DNA of 64,000 bases from Planctomycetota bacterium (lineage in GTDB: Bacteria > Planctomycetota > UBA1135 > GCA-002686595), in assembly GCA_016709875.1 (NCBI GenBank), contig JADJLZ010000009.1, positions 62,001-126,000 on the forward strand. The letters are read 5' to 3'. The number at the start of each line of letters is the position of its first letter. The first letter of the stretch is position 1. A model generated the notes under the pieces. That model did no database searches. It had not been told where the DNA came from and worked only from the letters and a program-made list of their open reading frames with translations. Below, piece by piece: positions 18,565 to 26,171 of this stretch. Position numbers and translations under genes: made by a program.

Positions 18565-18579
18565 CGGGCGGTTTTCCCT

Positions 18580-20436
18580 TCACCCCCCGAACGCGAGGCT
18601 CAACGTGCCTCCCTCTTCGAGGTCGATCGACCTCTGCTCGATCTCCGTTTCCCCTTCTGCGACCCGCACCCCGACCGTCCCGGCGGGCAGCCGGAACGAG
18701 ATGTGTTTGCGCGGGCCGAACTCCTCGCGCACGAGCAGGGCGCCTGCGGCCGAGCGCAGCGTCAATTCGAGGCTGCGGGAGGTGCTCAGGTTGCGAGCGT
18801 CCAGGAGCGCTCCGCGCTCGGGTTCGAGCACGATCTCGGTCCGCGGCGCACCCTTCGCGATCTCGATCCGCTCCTTGCGCGCAACACTCCCGTCGCCGAG
18901 TTCGGCCCACAGGTCGTAGCGTCCCGGCGGAATCGACTCGAACGTGACCTCGGAGTCTGCTCCGCGGTAGGTCCACTGTTGTTCCAGGGCCCCGCCGAGC
19001 CGGACACATGCGAGGATGCTGCCCGATCCGCGGGCCTTGGGGTCCGCAACGATATGCAGGCTGCCGAGGGTGTCGAGGACGAGCGTGCACGTCTCCGGCG
19101 AGCTTCCGTCCAGGTCAATCGAGTCGAGCCCGCCGACAGCGCCTTTGGCGCTTGCGTAGAGCCCGTAGCGTCCGCCGAGGAGCGGCCCTAGTTCGAACCC
19201 TCCGTCCGCCCCGGAAGTAGCCCGCATCGCACCGGGTTCCCCCTTTACGAAGGCCAGCACCATTGCACCGGCGACCAGTGCTCCCTTGTCGTCCACGACG
19301 ACACCTCGAATGACGGAGGTAGGCACCGTCTGGAGTGCGCCCATGTCGACGCAGCCAGTCGCTCGCACCGTGACCTTCCTCGCGCTTCGGGCGATCACTC
19401 CGGCCCCAAAGGGGTCGTCCTTCGAGAGGCTGGGACCCACAAAGTAGTCGCCGGGGGTCAGCGAGGTGATCTGAAAATCACCTGTGGCGTCGGTGCGGGT
19501 TCGCGCCACGTAGGTGGGCCTATCGTCGAGGAGGATCGAACTCGCCTTCGAGTGCGATGCACATGCAATCACCACGCGATTGCCCGCCGGCTGTCCGCTG
19601 GGGAGGAGGAGCCTTCCGCGGACTGCACCGAGCGGCTCCAGATCGATTCGAAGTTCGATACCGTCAGCTCCCGCGGCGATCGCCACCTGACGCTGCGCCT
19701 GCACGCTGCCGCCGCCGGCCTGCACCGTGACCTGGAGGGGAACATCCGTCGGGAGACCGTCGAAGAGCGCGAGACCGGAGGCGTTCGTGGTCTGCCACCA
19801 CTCCTGCGGCTTCAGCCCCGCGACCAATTCGTGGGTCTGATGTGTGATGGGATCCTCCGTGATCCCCGAGGCCGTCGTCGCCCTCGCGAATCCAGGCCGA
19901 TCGACATCCGCCAACAGATCCCGGGGAGATGCGAGAACGCGCACTTGCAACCCATCGCGCGGCTCATCTCCGGGCGGAACCACGATCACCTTCAGCTGTG
20001 CACCTCGCCTGAGTACGATCTGATGAGCTTCGGCGGCCGTCGAGTGTCCGGGTTCAGCCTGGACGAACGTGGGCGCGTAGCCGGAGATCTGAAACTCGAG
20101 ATGGGCCATGGTTCTGTGCCCGAGGACGAGCGGCAGCACGTGAAAGCAAGCCAGCCCGCGAGCATCCGAGTCGATCTGCTCGACTGCGTCGTCCGAACAG
20201 CTCGCGACGGAGCAATGAACGCCGGAGAGAGCCACTCCAGCCGCGTCCTGGAGCAGGCAGAAGTACGCGACAGGCTGGTCGCCCGACTCGATCTGGACTT
20301 CGGGTATCGCGGAATTGGGTTGCGCGGTACCCAGGGGGTCCCGTGCGCTGATTGCTGCGGCTCGATCGAGATCAGAGGTAGGAGAGGCTGGAATTTCGCG
20401 TCCCGAACTCGCAGGTCCCCGGATCTCGGGCTCCAC
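18580..20436 (-). CDS. Membrane-anchored protein with carboxypeptidase-regulatory-like (CNA-B/transthyretin-type) repeats
   Basis: A 618-residue product from a GTG at 20436. The frame stays open upstream to about 20529 and there encodes 31 more residues with a classical membrane anchor: basic NTKRR then VFLATVATIGLAVLALCL. The true start may therefore be a non-ATG codon such as CTG at 20529; no ATG or GTG is available there. The body contains several beta-sandwich-like units of the form GVVVDDKGALVAGAMVLAF ... DGGFELGPLLGGRYGLYA, resembling carboxypeptidase-regulatory domains often found in cell-surface proteins. No catalytic motif was seen. It lies within the direct-repeat-flanked segment, just inside its left end, and is probably cotranscribed with the small gene upstream of it. 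Confidence 0.7.
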   Translation of the reverse strand: MEPEIRGPASSGREIPASPTSDLDRAAAISARDPLGTAQPNSAIPEVQIESGDQPVAYFCLLQDAAGVALSGVHCSVASCSDDAVEQIDSDARGLACFHVLPLVLGHRTMAHLEFQISGYAPTFVQAEPGHSTAAEAHQIVLRRGAQLKVIVVPPGDEPRDGLQVRVLASPRDLLADVDRPGFARATTASGITEDPITHQTHELVAGLKPQEWWQTTNASGLALFDGLPTDVPLQVTVQAGGGSVQAQRQVAIAAGADGIELRIDLEPLGAVRGRLLLPSGQPAGNRVVIACASHSKASSILLDDRPTYVARTRTDATGDFQITSLTPGDYFVGPSLSKDDPFGAGVIARSARKVTVRATGCVDMGALQTVPTSVIRGVVVDDKGALVAGAMVLAFVKGEPGAMRATSGADGGFELGPLLGGRYGLYASAKGAVGGLDSIDLDGSSPETCTLVLDTLGSLHIVADPKARGSGSILACVRLGGALEQQWTYRGADSEVTFESIPPGRYDLWAELGDGSVARKERIEIAKGAPRTEIVLEPERGALLDARNLSTSRSLELTLRSAAGALLVREEFGPRKHISFRLPAGTVGVRVAEGETEIEQRSIDLEEGGTLSLAFGG

Positions 20437-20542
20437 CCTCTCCTTGATACTCAGGCAGAGCGCTAGGACGGCCAGTCCGATCGTTGCGACGGTTGCAAGA
20501 AAGACCAGAGACCGGCGCTTCGTATTCAGAATGACACCGACC

Positions 20543-20893
20543 CTAGCATCCGCAGGTCTGATTCATCTTGACGGTTGGCCGATAGGTTACATGCACAGTG
20601 TAGATCCCATTGACGGGGCCGGTATCTACTTCGCTCAGTGCATTACCCGAGGGTGCGCGCGTCTGGATGCAGTCATGCGCCTCAGATGCGCACGCGGGAC
20701 AGGAAGGAACACCCGGCCAATTATCCCAGGCATTCTGTCTCGCCGCGGCGAGACTTGTCCCGGTGCCCGTAAAGTCATCGGGATTCATGTCGTAACCGAT
20801 TGTGCCTCCCGGGCATGTCTGCTGCGGATCCTGCGAGAGGGCGGCGAGCGTGAGGCAGAGCGTGAACAGGGCGAGAAGGATCGTGTCCTTCAT
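20543..20893 (-). CDS. Small secreted cysteine-containing hypothetical protein
   Basis: A 116-residue protein starting at the ATG of MKDTILLALF, with a clear signal peptide to about residue 21 (LAALSQ). The mature part has six cysteines (TCPGG, SCPAC, DCIQ, TCGC) and ends in a Cys-Gly-Cys, suggesting disulfides or metal binding. I do not recognise a family. A longer in-frame start upstream was rejected because it precedes the signal peptide with unrelated sequence. It lies in the 2.85-kb segment between direct repeats, directly upstream of the membrane-anchored beta-sandwich protein; base composition is less GC-rich than the flanks. Confidence 0.6.
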   Translation of the reverse strand: MKDTILLALFTLCLTLAALSQDPQQTCPGGTIGYDMNPDDFTGTGTSLAAARQNAWDNWPGVPSCPACASEAHDCIQTRAPSGNALSEVDTGPVNGIYTVHVTYRPTVKMNQTCGC

Positions 20894-21375
20894 GAAATCT
20901 GACTTCCGTTGTGGAGCGTCGAGCGGGGAAGCAGTCCGGTGGCAATCCCGGAAAGACGCTTGCCATGGTGCCACCCGACGCGGCCGAGTCTAGAGAGCAG
21001 AGAGAGCAGAGAGAGCTTAACCTGGAGTAGAGCAGATACTTACAACGTGTGCCGTCGGAACAAAATTCACGGGCTTCCGACTTTCGTTTGGGTTGCCAGG
21101 CGGTAGCCGAGGCTAGACGACCCGGTCCCCGGAGCCGGCTGATGAGCGCCACGGACCTCTCGATGCCCTTCAATAGCCCCCAACCCACGTTCCTAGCCCT
21201 GGAAGGAGGGATGGGAGTCCGCGGAGGATGCCCCACACCAGCGGGAGGGAGCCGACTTCGGGGGCGGACACCCAGGGCATGCCACCGTCTACCCACGCAA
21301 GACTCTGAAGCCCCAGAATTCATGTTTGCGGTCTGAGTGCGCCTCCAGAGTGTTCTCGGTACCAAAGTCCCAATT
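20894..21375. other. 482-nt non-coding interval inside the direct-repeat-flanked segment
   Basis: No supported gene. It holds a short purine-rich tandem array (unit AGAGAGCAG, about 2.7 copies, 20992-21016), locally AT-richer sequence near 21015-21070 that could carry the promoter for the small secreted gene, and a block (about 21090-21320) with no clear coding bias. Open frames across it are uninterrupted but show no start, ribosome site or recognisable domain. It could be a dispersed repeat or structured RNA; neither is shown. Confidence 0.5.
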
Positions 21376-21416
21376 CTAGGGCGGCGCGCCGTCGAAGGCA
21401 TCCGGTCCGGGCGGGG
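21376..21416. repeat. Right copy of 41-bp direct repeat (native GGT gene 3' end)
   Basis: Identical to 18524-18564. It encodes the last residues and stop of the GGT gene on the minus strand and marks the right boundary of the 2.85-kb segment. Confidence 0.9.
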
Positions 21417-23238
21417 TGGGCTCGCTGGGCTGCTCTCCCTGCAATCCCGCCGTGCCTCCGCGCCGCGGATCGCTGACCGCCACCGGCACGCCGCCGGGCA
21501 CGTCGAGCTCGATCGCCTGCACGCTGCAGAAGTGCTGCTTGGAGACCCTCACCGGGTGCTTGAGCCGCACGCGCAGCCCCTCGACGATCTCCGGGTCGAA
21601 GCCGGGCTCGAACTCGGTCTCGACCGGCTTCCACTGCTGGTGCAGGCGCGGCGCGCGCACGGCTTCCTCGAGCGACTGGCCGAAGAGCTGCGTGCGCAGG
21701 AAGACTTCGAAGACCGAGGAGATGATGCGCGGGCCGCCGGGGCTGCCGAGCACCATGCTGGTCGTGTGGCCGCCGTCGCGCACCACTGTCGGCGTCATCG
21801 ACGAGAGCGGGCGCTTGCCGGGCCGGATCGCGTTCGCGGCGCTGCCCACCAGGCCGAACGCGTTGGGGCTGTCGGCGGCGAGCGAGAAGTCGTCCATCTC
21901 GTCGTTGAGCAGGAAGCCGCCGCCGCGCACGAGGATGCCGCTGCCGAACTGCAGGTTGAGCGTGGTCGTGAGCGAGACCGCGTTGCCCGAGGAGTCGAGC
22001 ACCGAGAGGTGTGTGGTCTGGCCGCCCTCGCTCGGCGATTCCCAGGGACCGATCGAGGGATTCGCGAGCTCGCCGATCGCAATGCGCCGGCGCGCGATCC
22101 ACTCGGGCGCGAGCAGTTGCTTGACGGGCACGTCGACGAAATCCGGGTCGCCCATGAAGGCGGCGCGGTCCGCGAAGGCGCCGCGCAGCGACTCGATCCA
22201 CCAGTGCGCCATGCGCTCGGAGAGCGCCGGGTCGTCGATCGGCTGCACGCGCGTGCGCTCGTACTTGAGCTTGGCGCGCGCGTGCGCGTCCTGCATCTCG
22301 CTCTCCAGCGGCAGGCCCTCGAGCACGCCCAGCGACTGCAAGAGCACGATCCCGCCCGAGGAGGGCGGCGGCATGGTCAGGATCTCCTGGCCCCGGAACC
22401 AGCCCACCAGCGGCTCGCGCTGCTTCACCTGGTAGTGCGCGAGGTCCTCGAGCGTGATCCAGCCCTCGCCGGAGAGCTCGCTCTCGGGGATCGGCGTGCG
22501 CGCGAGCTCGCCCACGAGCGCCTCGGCCACGCGGCCGCGGTAGAAGCCCGACGCGCCGCGCTCGGCGAAGACGCGCAGCGTCTCCGCGAGGTCCTTCTGC
22601 ACGAACAGCGCGCCCGTCGCAAGCGGCGTCCCGCCCGGGAAGAAGAGTTCGCGCGCGGCCGGGTTCATGCGCTCGGCGACGCCCTTGCGGCGCAGGTCAC
22701 CGGCGAGCCAGGGATCGACGGAAAAACCCTCGCGCGCGAGCTTCAGCGCCGGCCGCGCGAGCTCCGCGAGCGTGAAACGCTTCGAGCCGTGCTGCGCGAG
22801 CAGCGTCTCGAGTCCCGCGGGCGTGCCCGGCACGGCGACCGAGAGCGCGCCCTCGCGCGAGCGCGCGGCGACGGGCTTGCCCTCGACGAGGTAGCGCGCG
22901 GTGTCCGCGGCGCGCGGCGCGCACTCGCGGAAGTCGAGCGCGTCGGGCTTGCCCTTGTGCGGTACCCACAGCGCGAAGCCGCCGCCGCCGAGGTTGCCCG
23001 CCTGCGGGTGCACGACGGCGAGCACGAGCGCCATCGCGACCGCGGCGTCGGCGGCGTTGCCACCCGAATCGAGCACCGCGAGGCCTGCCTGCGTCGCGAG
23101 CGGGTGCTCGCTCGCCACGGCACCCTGTTTCGGCGTCGCCCAGGTCGGCTCAACGGCGAAGTCGCCCGGGCTGCGGCAATCCGCGACGGCCAGCGCGAGC
23201 AGCGCGAAGAGCCAGCTCGATGCCCTCATCGCGCGCAT
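21376..23238 (-). CDS. ggt: Gamma-glutamyltransferase (glutathione hydrolase), exported
   Basis: An N-terminal-nucleophile hydrolase that transfers or hydrolyses gamma-glutamyl groups, typically from glutathione in the periplasm. The 620-residue precursor has an N-terminal hydrophobic export signal (MRAMRASSWLFALLALAVADC). The family pattern GGNAADAAVAMALVLAVVHPQAGNLGGGGF is present over residues of the large subunit. The autocatalytic processing Thr is T408 in GGQTTHLSV, followed by SLTTTLN and PLSSMTPT. The tail (TPPGPDAFDGAPP) is duplicated 2.85 kb away next to uvrB. Its own stop codon lies inside the right-hand direct repeat. The NIL-domain gene ends 8 nt upstream, so the two are probably cotranscribed. 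Confidence 0.93.
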   Translation of the reverse strand: MRAMRASSWLFALLALAVADCRSPGDFAVEPTWATPKQGAVASEHPLATQAGLAVLDSGGNAADAAVAMALVLAVVHPQAGNLGGGGFALWVPHKGKPDALDFRECAPRAADTARYLVEGKPVAARSREGALSVAVPGTPAGLETLLAQHGSKRFTLAELARPALKLAREGFSVDPWLAGDLRRKGVAERMNPAARELFFPGGTPLATGALFVQKDLAETLRVFAERGASGFYRGRVAEALVGELARTPIPESELSGEGWITLEDLAHYQVKQREPLVGWFRGQEILTMPPPSSGGIVLLQSLGVLEGLPLESEMQDAHARAKLKYERTRVQPIDDPALSERMAHWWIESLRGAFADRAAFMGDPDFVDVPVKQLLAPEWIARRRIAIGELANPSIGPWESPSEGGQTTHLSVLDSSGNAVSLTTTLNLQFGSGILVRGGGFLLNDEMDDFSLAADSPNAFGLVGSAANAIRPGKRPLSSMTPTVVRDGGHTTSMVLGSPGGPRIISSVFEVFLRTQLFGQSLEEAVRAPRLHQQWKPVETEFEPGFDPEIVEGLRVRLKHPVRVSKQHFCSVQAIELDVPGGVPVAVSDPRRGGTAGLQGEQPSEPTPPGPDAFDGAPP

Positions 23239-23246
23239 CGGAAGCC

Positions 23247-23489
23247 TCAGCGCGGGTCCGTGTCCTGCATCTCGTCCACGCGCACGCCGCGGCTGCGCAG
23301 GTAGCCGACCGCCTCCTGGATCTTCTGCTCTTCGCCCTCGATCTCGACCACGACCAGCGCCATCGTGTCGGTGATGCTCGCCGCGCGGATGTTGGGGATG
23401 ACCGCGAACTTCTCGCCCAGCGTGTGGCTGACGATCGGCTCGGAGATCAGCTCCTGGGGAAAGGTGCAGAAGTACTTGTGCAAGGCCAT
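23247..23489 (-). CDS. Stand-alone NIL-domain protein
   Basis: An 80-residue cytoplasmic protein resembling the NIL (ferredoxin-fold) domain usually found at the C-terminus of the MetN methionine-transporter ATPase and in some 4Fe-4S proteins. Visible signatures are the N-terminal beta strand and PIVSHTLGEKF, the central PNIRAASI.D, and TMALVVVEIEGEEQKIQEAVGYLRSRGVRVDE. No cysteine cluster accompanies it. The ATG gives full coverage of the domain. It lies 8 nt upstream of the GGT gene. A ligand-sensing or regulatory role for a sulfur amino acid is possible from the family and its pairing with GGT, but this is inference. Confidence 0.75.
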   Translation of the reverse strand: MALHKYFCTFPQELISEPIVSHTLGEKFAVIPNIRAASITDTMALVVVEIEGEEQKIQEAVGYLRSRGVRVDEMQDTDPR

Positions 23490-23519
23490 GCGTGCGGCGC
23501 AGCCGGGCTCTGGGTCGTC

Positions 23520-24209
23520 TCAGGCCGGAGCGCGCTCTCGCGCCCGCGCACGGACGGCACCGAAGGCCGCGAGAGCGCATCCCAACAAAAGCAGGGCGGG
23601 CCCCGCAAGCTTCCCCCGCCAGGGCTGGCGCAGGCCCGGGTCGATGTCGAGCGCGCCCGCCGGCTCGTAGACCGCCGGATGGCGCAGCCAATCGACGCCA
23701 GCCGACTCCATGCAAATGCTGAGCGGCGAGAGATCGAGCAGCCGTGCGGCCGCGCGCGCAGGCCAGGGACGGCCCAGGAAGCCACCCAGCGAGGGCAGCA
23801 GCGCGAGCAGCGTGGCCACACACAGCCCTGCCGCCGCGAGTCGTGCGCCGGAGCCGCTCGCGCGTCCGAGGCCCCAGCCCGCGGCGAAGATTCCCGTCCA
23901 GCACAGCGCGGCCCACAGCGGCGTTCCGAGCGTGCGCTCCGAGGCCGCGCCGGCGAGCGCGAGTGCGATCATCCACAGCGCAGGCACGCTGGCTGCGAAG
24001 GGCCACGCGCGCAGCCCGAGCGCGCCGCAGCCGATGCCGCAGGGCAACGCGACGATCGCGACCCAGGCGAGCTCCGCCAGCGGATCGGGACCGTGCGCGC
24101 CCGGCAGACAGCCGAGCGCGCCGAGCAGGCCGAAACCGAGCGCGAGGCCGAGTTGGCGCGGCAGCTCCGCGCGCGCGGAATCAGGGACAGAAGGCGACGC
24201 GGCGCGCAT
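23520..24209 (-). CDS. Polytopic membrane protein of unknown function
   Basis: A 229-residue protein with about six predicted hydrophobic segments (approximately 20-35, 45-65, 68-90, 97-112, 120-140 and 205-220). Its overall look, including a periplasmic loop before the last helix with SPLSICMESAGVDWLRHPAVYE, resembles permease-like components of ABC-2 export systems, but no ATPase is adjacent and the match is weak. Its start overlaps the end of the upstream secreted endonuclease-family gene by 29 nt; a later start is possible. A short gap (30 nt) separates it from the NIL gene, so it may belong to the NIL/GGT operon. Confidence 0.6.
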   Translation of the reverse strand: MRAASPSVPDSARAELPRQLGLALGFGLLGALGCLPGAHGPDPLAELAWVAIVALPCGIGCGALGLRAWPFAASVPALWMIALALAGAASERTLGTPLWAALCWTGIFAAGWGLGRASGSGARLAAAGLCVATLLALLPSLGGFLGRPWPARAAARLLDLSPLSICMESAGVDWLRHPAVYEPAGALDIDPGLRQPWRGKLAGPALLLLGCALAAFGAVRARARERAPA

Positions 24210-25854
24210 TGCTGAGGTTGGTGTGCGTGCCGCCGCCGGCGGAATCGCGGAACCAGAACTGGAACTGCCAGGTCCAGCCGCCCGCGATCGTCATGCCCGA
24301 AGGCAGCGAATTGAAGTCGATCGGGCGGATCGCTGCGCCGAAGGCGTCGACCGGCGCGACGCCCAGGCGGTAGATCGAGGGCCCGATGCACAGGCGTCCG
24401 TTGCCGAAGGGGATGTTCTGCACGTTCTGGCTGGCGAGGAAGATCCCGCTCACCCCCGGCGGCGCGCCGTAGGCCCCGAGGAAGAAGTTGTTCGCCGCGA
24501 CGCTCAGCGAGCCCGACTCCACCAGCCCGGCGGTCTGACCGGTCGAGTTCGGGAGCGAGCTGCAGTAGTCCTGGCCGAAGCACTGGCATTCGTCGGGGAT
24601 CCCGTCGCCGTTCGCGTCGTGCGAACTGCCGCCCGAGATGTCGAGGTCGTCCGGCTGGCCATTGTTGTTGCAGTCGGCGAAGCTCCACAGGAGATCCACG
24701 AACACCGGCCGGTGGTCCGAGGCCGTCGCGCTCGCGCTCGCGGGAGCGGCGTAGCCTGCGAGCTCGGGCGGGAAGAAGTTCCCGAGGATCGAATTGGATT
24801 CGAAGACCGCCGAGAGGTGCTGCGTCACGATCGAGTCCTGCCAGCAGAGGTAGTCGTACTTCGAGCCGGTCACGTGCGTCGCGTCGCTGCCGCTGAAGAA
24901 GTCCAGCGCGTGTTCGTAGCTCGCGTCCGTGCCGTCCGCGTCGGTGCCGTCGCTCGTCCCGCCCGAGGTCTGCGCCATCGAGAGCCAGTCCGCCGGCCCC
25001 TTCGTGCCGTTCGTGAACTCGTCCTCGTTCCAGTCGCCGCCGATCACGATCGGCGTGTGCGCGTCGAGCACGCTCGTCGCCGGCGGGTTGTCGGCGATCT
25101 TGTTCAGCGGATCGGGCAGCGCAGTGCCGTTGCCGTTCCACCAGTAGCGCATCACGTACGAGACGTTTTCCGCCGCCGTCACGCGCTGCGCGTGGTCCGA
25201 GCTCTGGCTCCCGGCCTTCAGGTGCGCGCAGCCGAGCACGAGATCGCCCGGATAGCTCGCGGGCAAGTCGATCTCGGCGAACATGAACCCGCGGATCCCG
25301 CCGTTGCCGCCCGGCGCCCACTGCGAGGCCGTGACCGTCGGGATGTCGCCCATGAGCGACTGGCCATCGCCGTTCAGGTCGCTGAACGGATAGCGCGAGA
25401 GGATCACGTTGCGGTTGAAGCCGTCGTTGGTCGAGTTGACGAACACGTACGGCAGGTCGTAGCCCGGCGCGTACAGCTGCACGTACGAGGTCACCGGCGT
25501 GTTGCCGTGGAACGAGTCGTTCCCGCCGTGCAGGAAGTTCCCGATCGTCGTCGTGAGCTGCACGACGGTGTCGATGTTCGACCCCGTGCCGTTGCCGCTG
25601 TTGTCGCCGCACTCCTCGAGCAGCAGCACGTCGGGCTTGAGCACCGCGACGATGCGCGCGAGCGCGCACCAGTTGTTGGCGCCCTCGACCTTCTGGTTGG
25701 TCGAGCAGATCCCGTCCTGCACGTTCCAGGTCATCACGCGCAGGTCCGCGCCCGATTGCTTGCCCCACTGCCCCGCGGGCGGGTTCCACTGCGCCAGCGC
25801 GGGCGCGGCGAGGAACGGGAGGGCAAGAAACGCGCAGGCCTGGATGGTCTTCAT
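24181..25854 (-). CDS. Secreted endonuclease/exonuclease/phosphatase-family protein
   Basis: A 557-residue exported protein with signal peptide MKTIQACAFLALPFLAAPALAQ; the ATG directly before it was chosen over an upstream in-frame codon at 25893. The catalytic domain (residues about 35-370) has EEP-superfamily motifs: MTWNVQD, LLLEECGDN, IGGDWNEDEF and SDHRPVFVDL, the metal and phosphoester-binding sites of DNase I-like enzymes. Then come a short dockerin-like segment (FADCNNNGQPDDLD ... DANGDGIPDECQC), which may bind calcium, and a C-terminal module starting YCSSLPNS that resembles the one in the protein at 1491-3194. The substrate (nucleic acid or phosphoester) cannot be told. A TAGACT -10-like box is at 25883-25888. 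Confidence 0.82.
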   Translation of the reverse strand: MKTIQACAFLALPFLAAPALAQWNPPAGQWGKQSGADLRVMTWNVQDGICSTNQKVEGANNWCALARIVAVLKPDVLLLEECGDNSGNGTGSNIDTVVQLTTTIGNFLHGGNDSFHGNTPVTSYVQLYAPGYDLPYVFVNSTNDGFNRNVILSRYPFSDLNGDGQSLMGDIPTVTASQWAPGGNGGIRGFMFAEIDLPASYPGDLVLGCAHLKAGSQSSDHAQRVTAAENVSYVMRYWWNGNGTALPDPLNKIADNPPATSVLDAHTPIVIGGDWNEDEFTNGTKGPADWLSMAQTSGGTSDGTDADGTDASYEHALDFFSGSDATHVTGSKYDYLCWQDSIVTQHLSAVFESNSILGNFFPPELAGYAAPASASATASDHRPVFVDLLWSFADCNNNGQPDDLDISGGSSHDANGDGIPDECQCFGQDYCSSLPNSTGQTAGLVESGSLSVAANNFFLGAYGAPPGVSGIFLASQNVQNIPFGNGRLCIGPSIYRLGVAPVDAFGAAIRPIDFNSLPSGMTIAGGWTWQFQFWFRDSAGGGTHTNLSNARRVAFCP

Positions 25855-25932
25855 GGCGGAGGAATAGGCCGAAGCCCCCACCAGTCTAGCCACCGCTCAC
25901 CCGAGCACCGGCTTGCACTCGACGCCCGCTGC

Positions 25933-26006
25933 TGGAGGCGGCACCCGGACTTGAACCGGGGATAACGGATTTGCAATCCGTCGCCTTACCACTTGGCTAT
26001 GCCGCC
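25933..26006 (-). tRNA. tRNA-Cys (anticodon GCA)
   Basis: A cloverleaf is visible on the minus strand: acceptor GGCGGCA pairs with TGCCGCC, the anticodon loop TTGCAAA lies between GGAT-type stem arms, the T-arm has GGTTCAAGTCC, discriminator T and an encoded CCA end. The anticodon GCA reads Cys codons. Confidence 0.96.
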
Positions 26007-26022
26007 CGGAAAGGGGCAGCCG

Positions 26023-26050
26023 AGGATAGCGAGCGGCGGTGGAGCGTCAA
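26023..26050 (-). promoter_or_regulatory. Sigma-70-type promoter of tRNA-Cys
   Basis: On the minus strand TTGACG (26045-26050) is followed after 16 nt by TATCCT (26023-26028), 16 nt before the tRNA 5' end. It is the best -35/-10 pair in the window and serves as a reference for the GCTAnnnT -10 boxes seen elsewhere. Confidence 0.75.
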
Positions 26051-26083
26051 GGCGTGGCTAGACTGTGCCCCGCTCCGGCCCGC

Positions 26084-26170
26084 GGGGAAGTGGCGAAATC
26101 GGCAGACGCATCGGACTTAAAATCCGAAGGCCGCAAGGCCGTGCGGGTTCGACCCCCGCCTTCCCCACCA
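26084..26170 (+). tRNA. tRNA-Leu (anticodon TAA)
   Basis: A class II tRNA of 87 nt with encoded CCA. Acceptor GGGGAAG pairs with CTTCCCC, the anticodon loop is CTTAAAA (anticodon TAA), the variable arm is long (around GGCCGCAAGGCC) and the T-loop reads GTTCGACCC. A TAGACT box lies about 20 nt upstream (26059-26064). Confidence 0.96.
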
Positions 26171-26171
26171 C

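Noticed and set aside
18524..19090. A 188-codon minus-strand frame ending in the left repeat copy
   Set aside because: Only its last 11 codons match GGT; the rest is a shadow frame of the beta-sandwich protein gene.
20775..21401. A 208-codon minus-strand frame across the anonymous block
   Set aside because: It starts inside the GGT 3' end, lacks a ribosome site and overlaps the better supported small secreted gene in another frame.
26084..26170. tRNA-Leu as an integration site
   Set aside because: No duplicated tRNA 3' end or integrase gene was found in the adjacent sequence.
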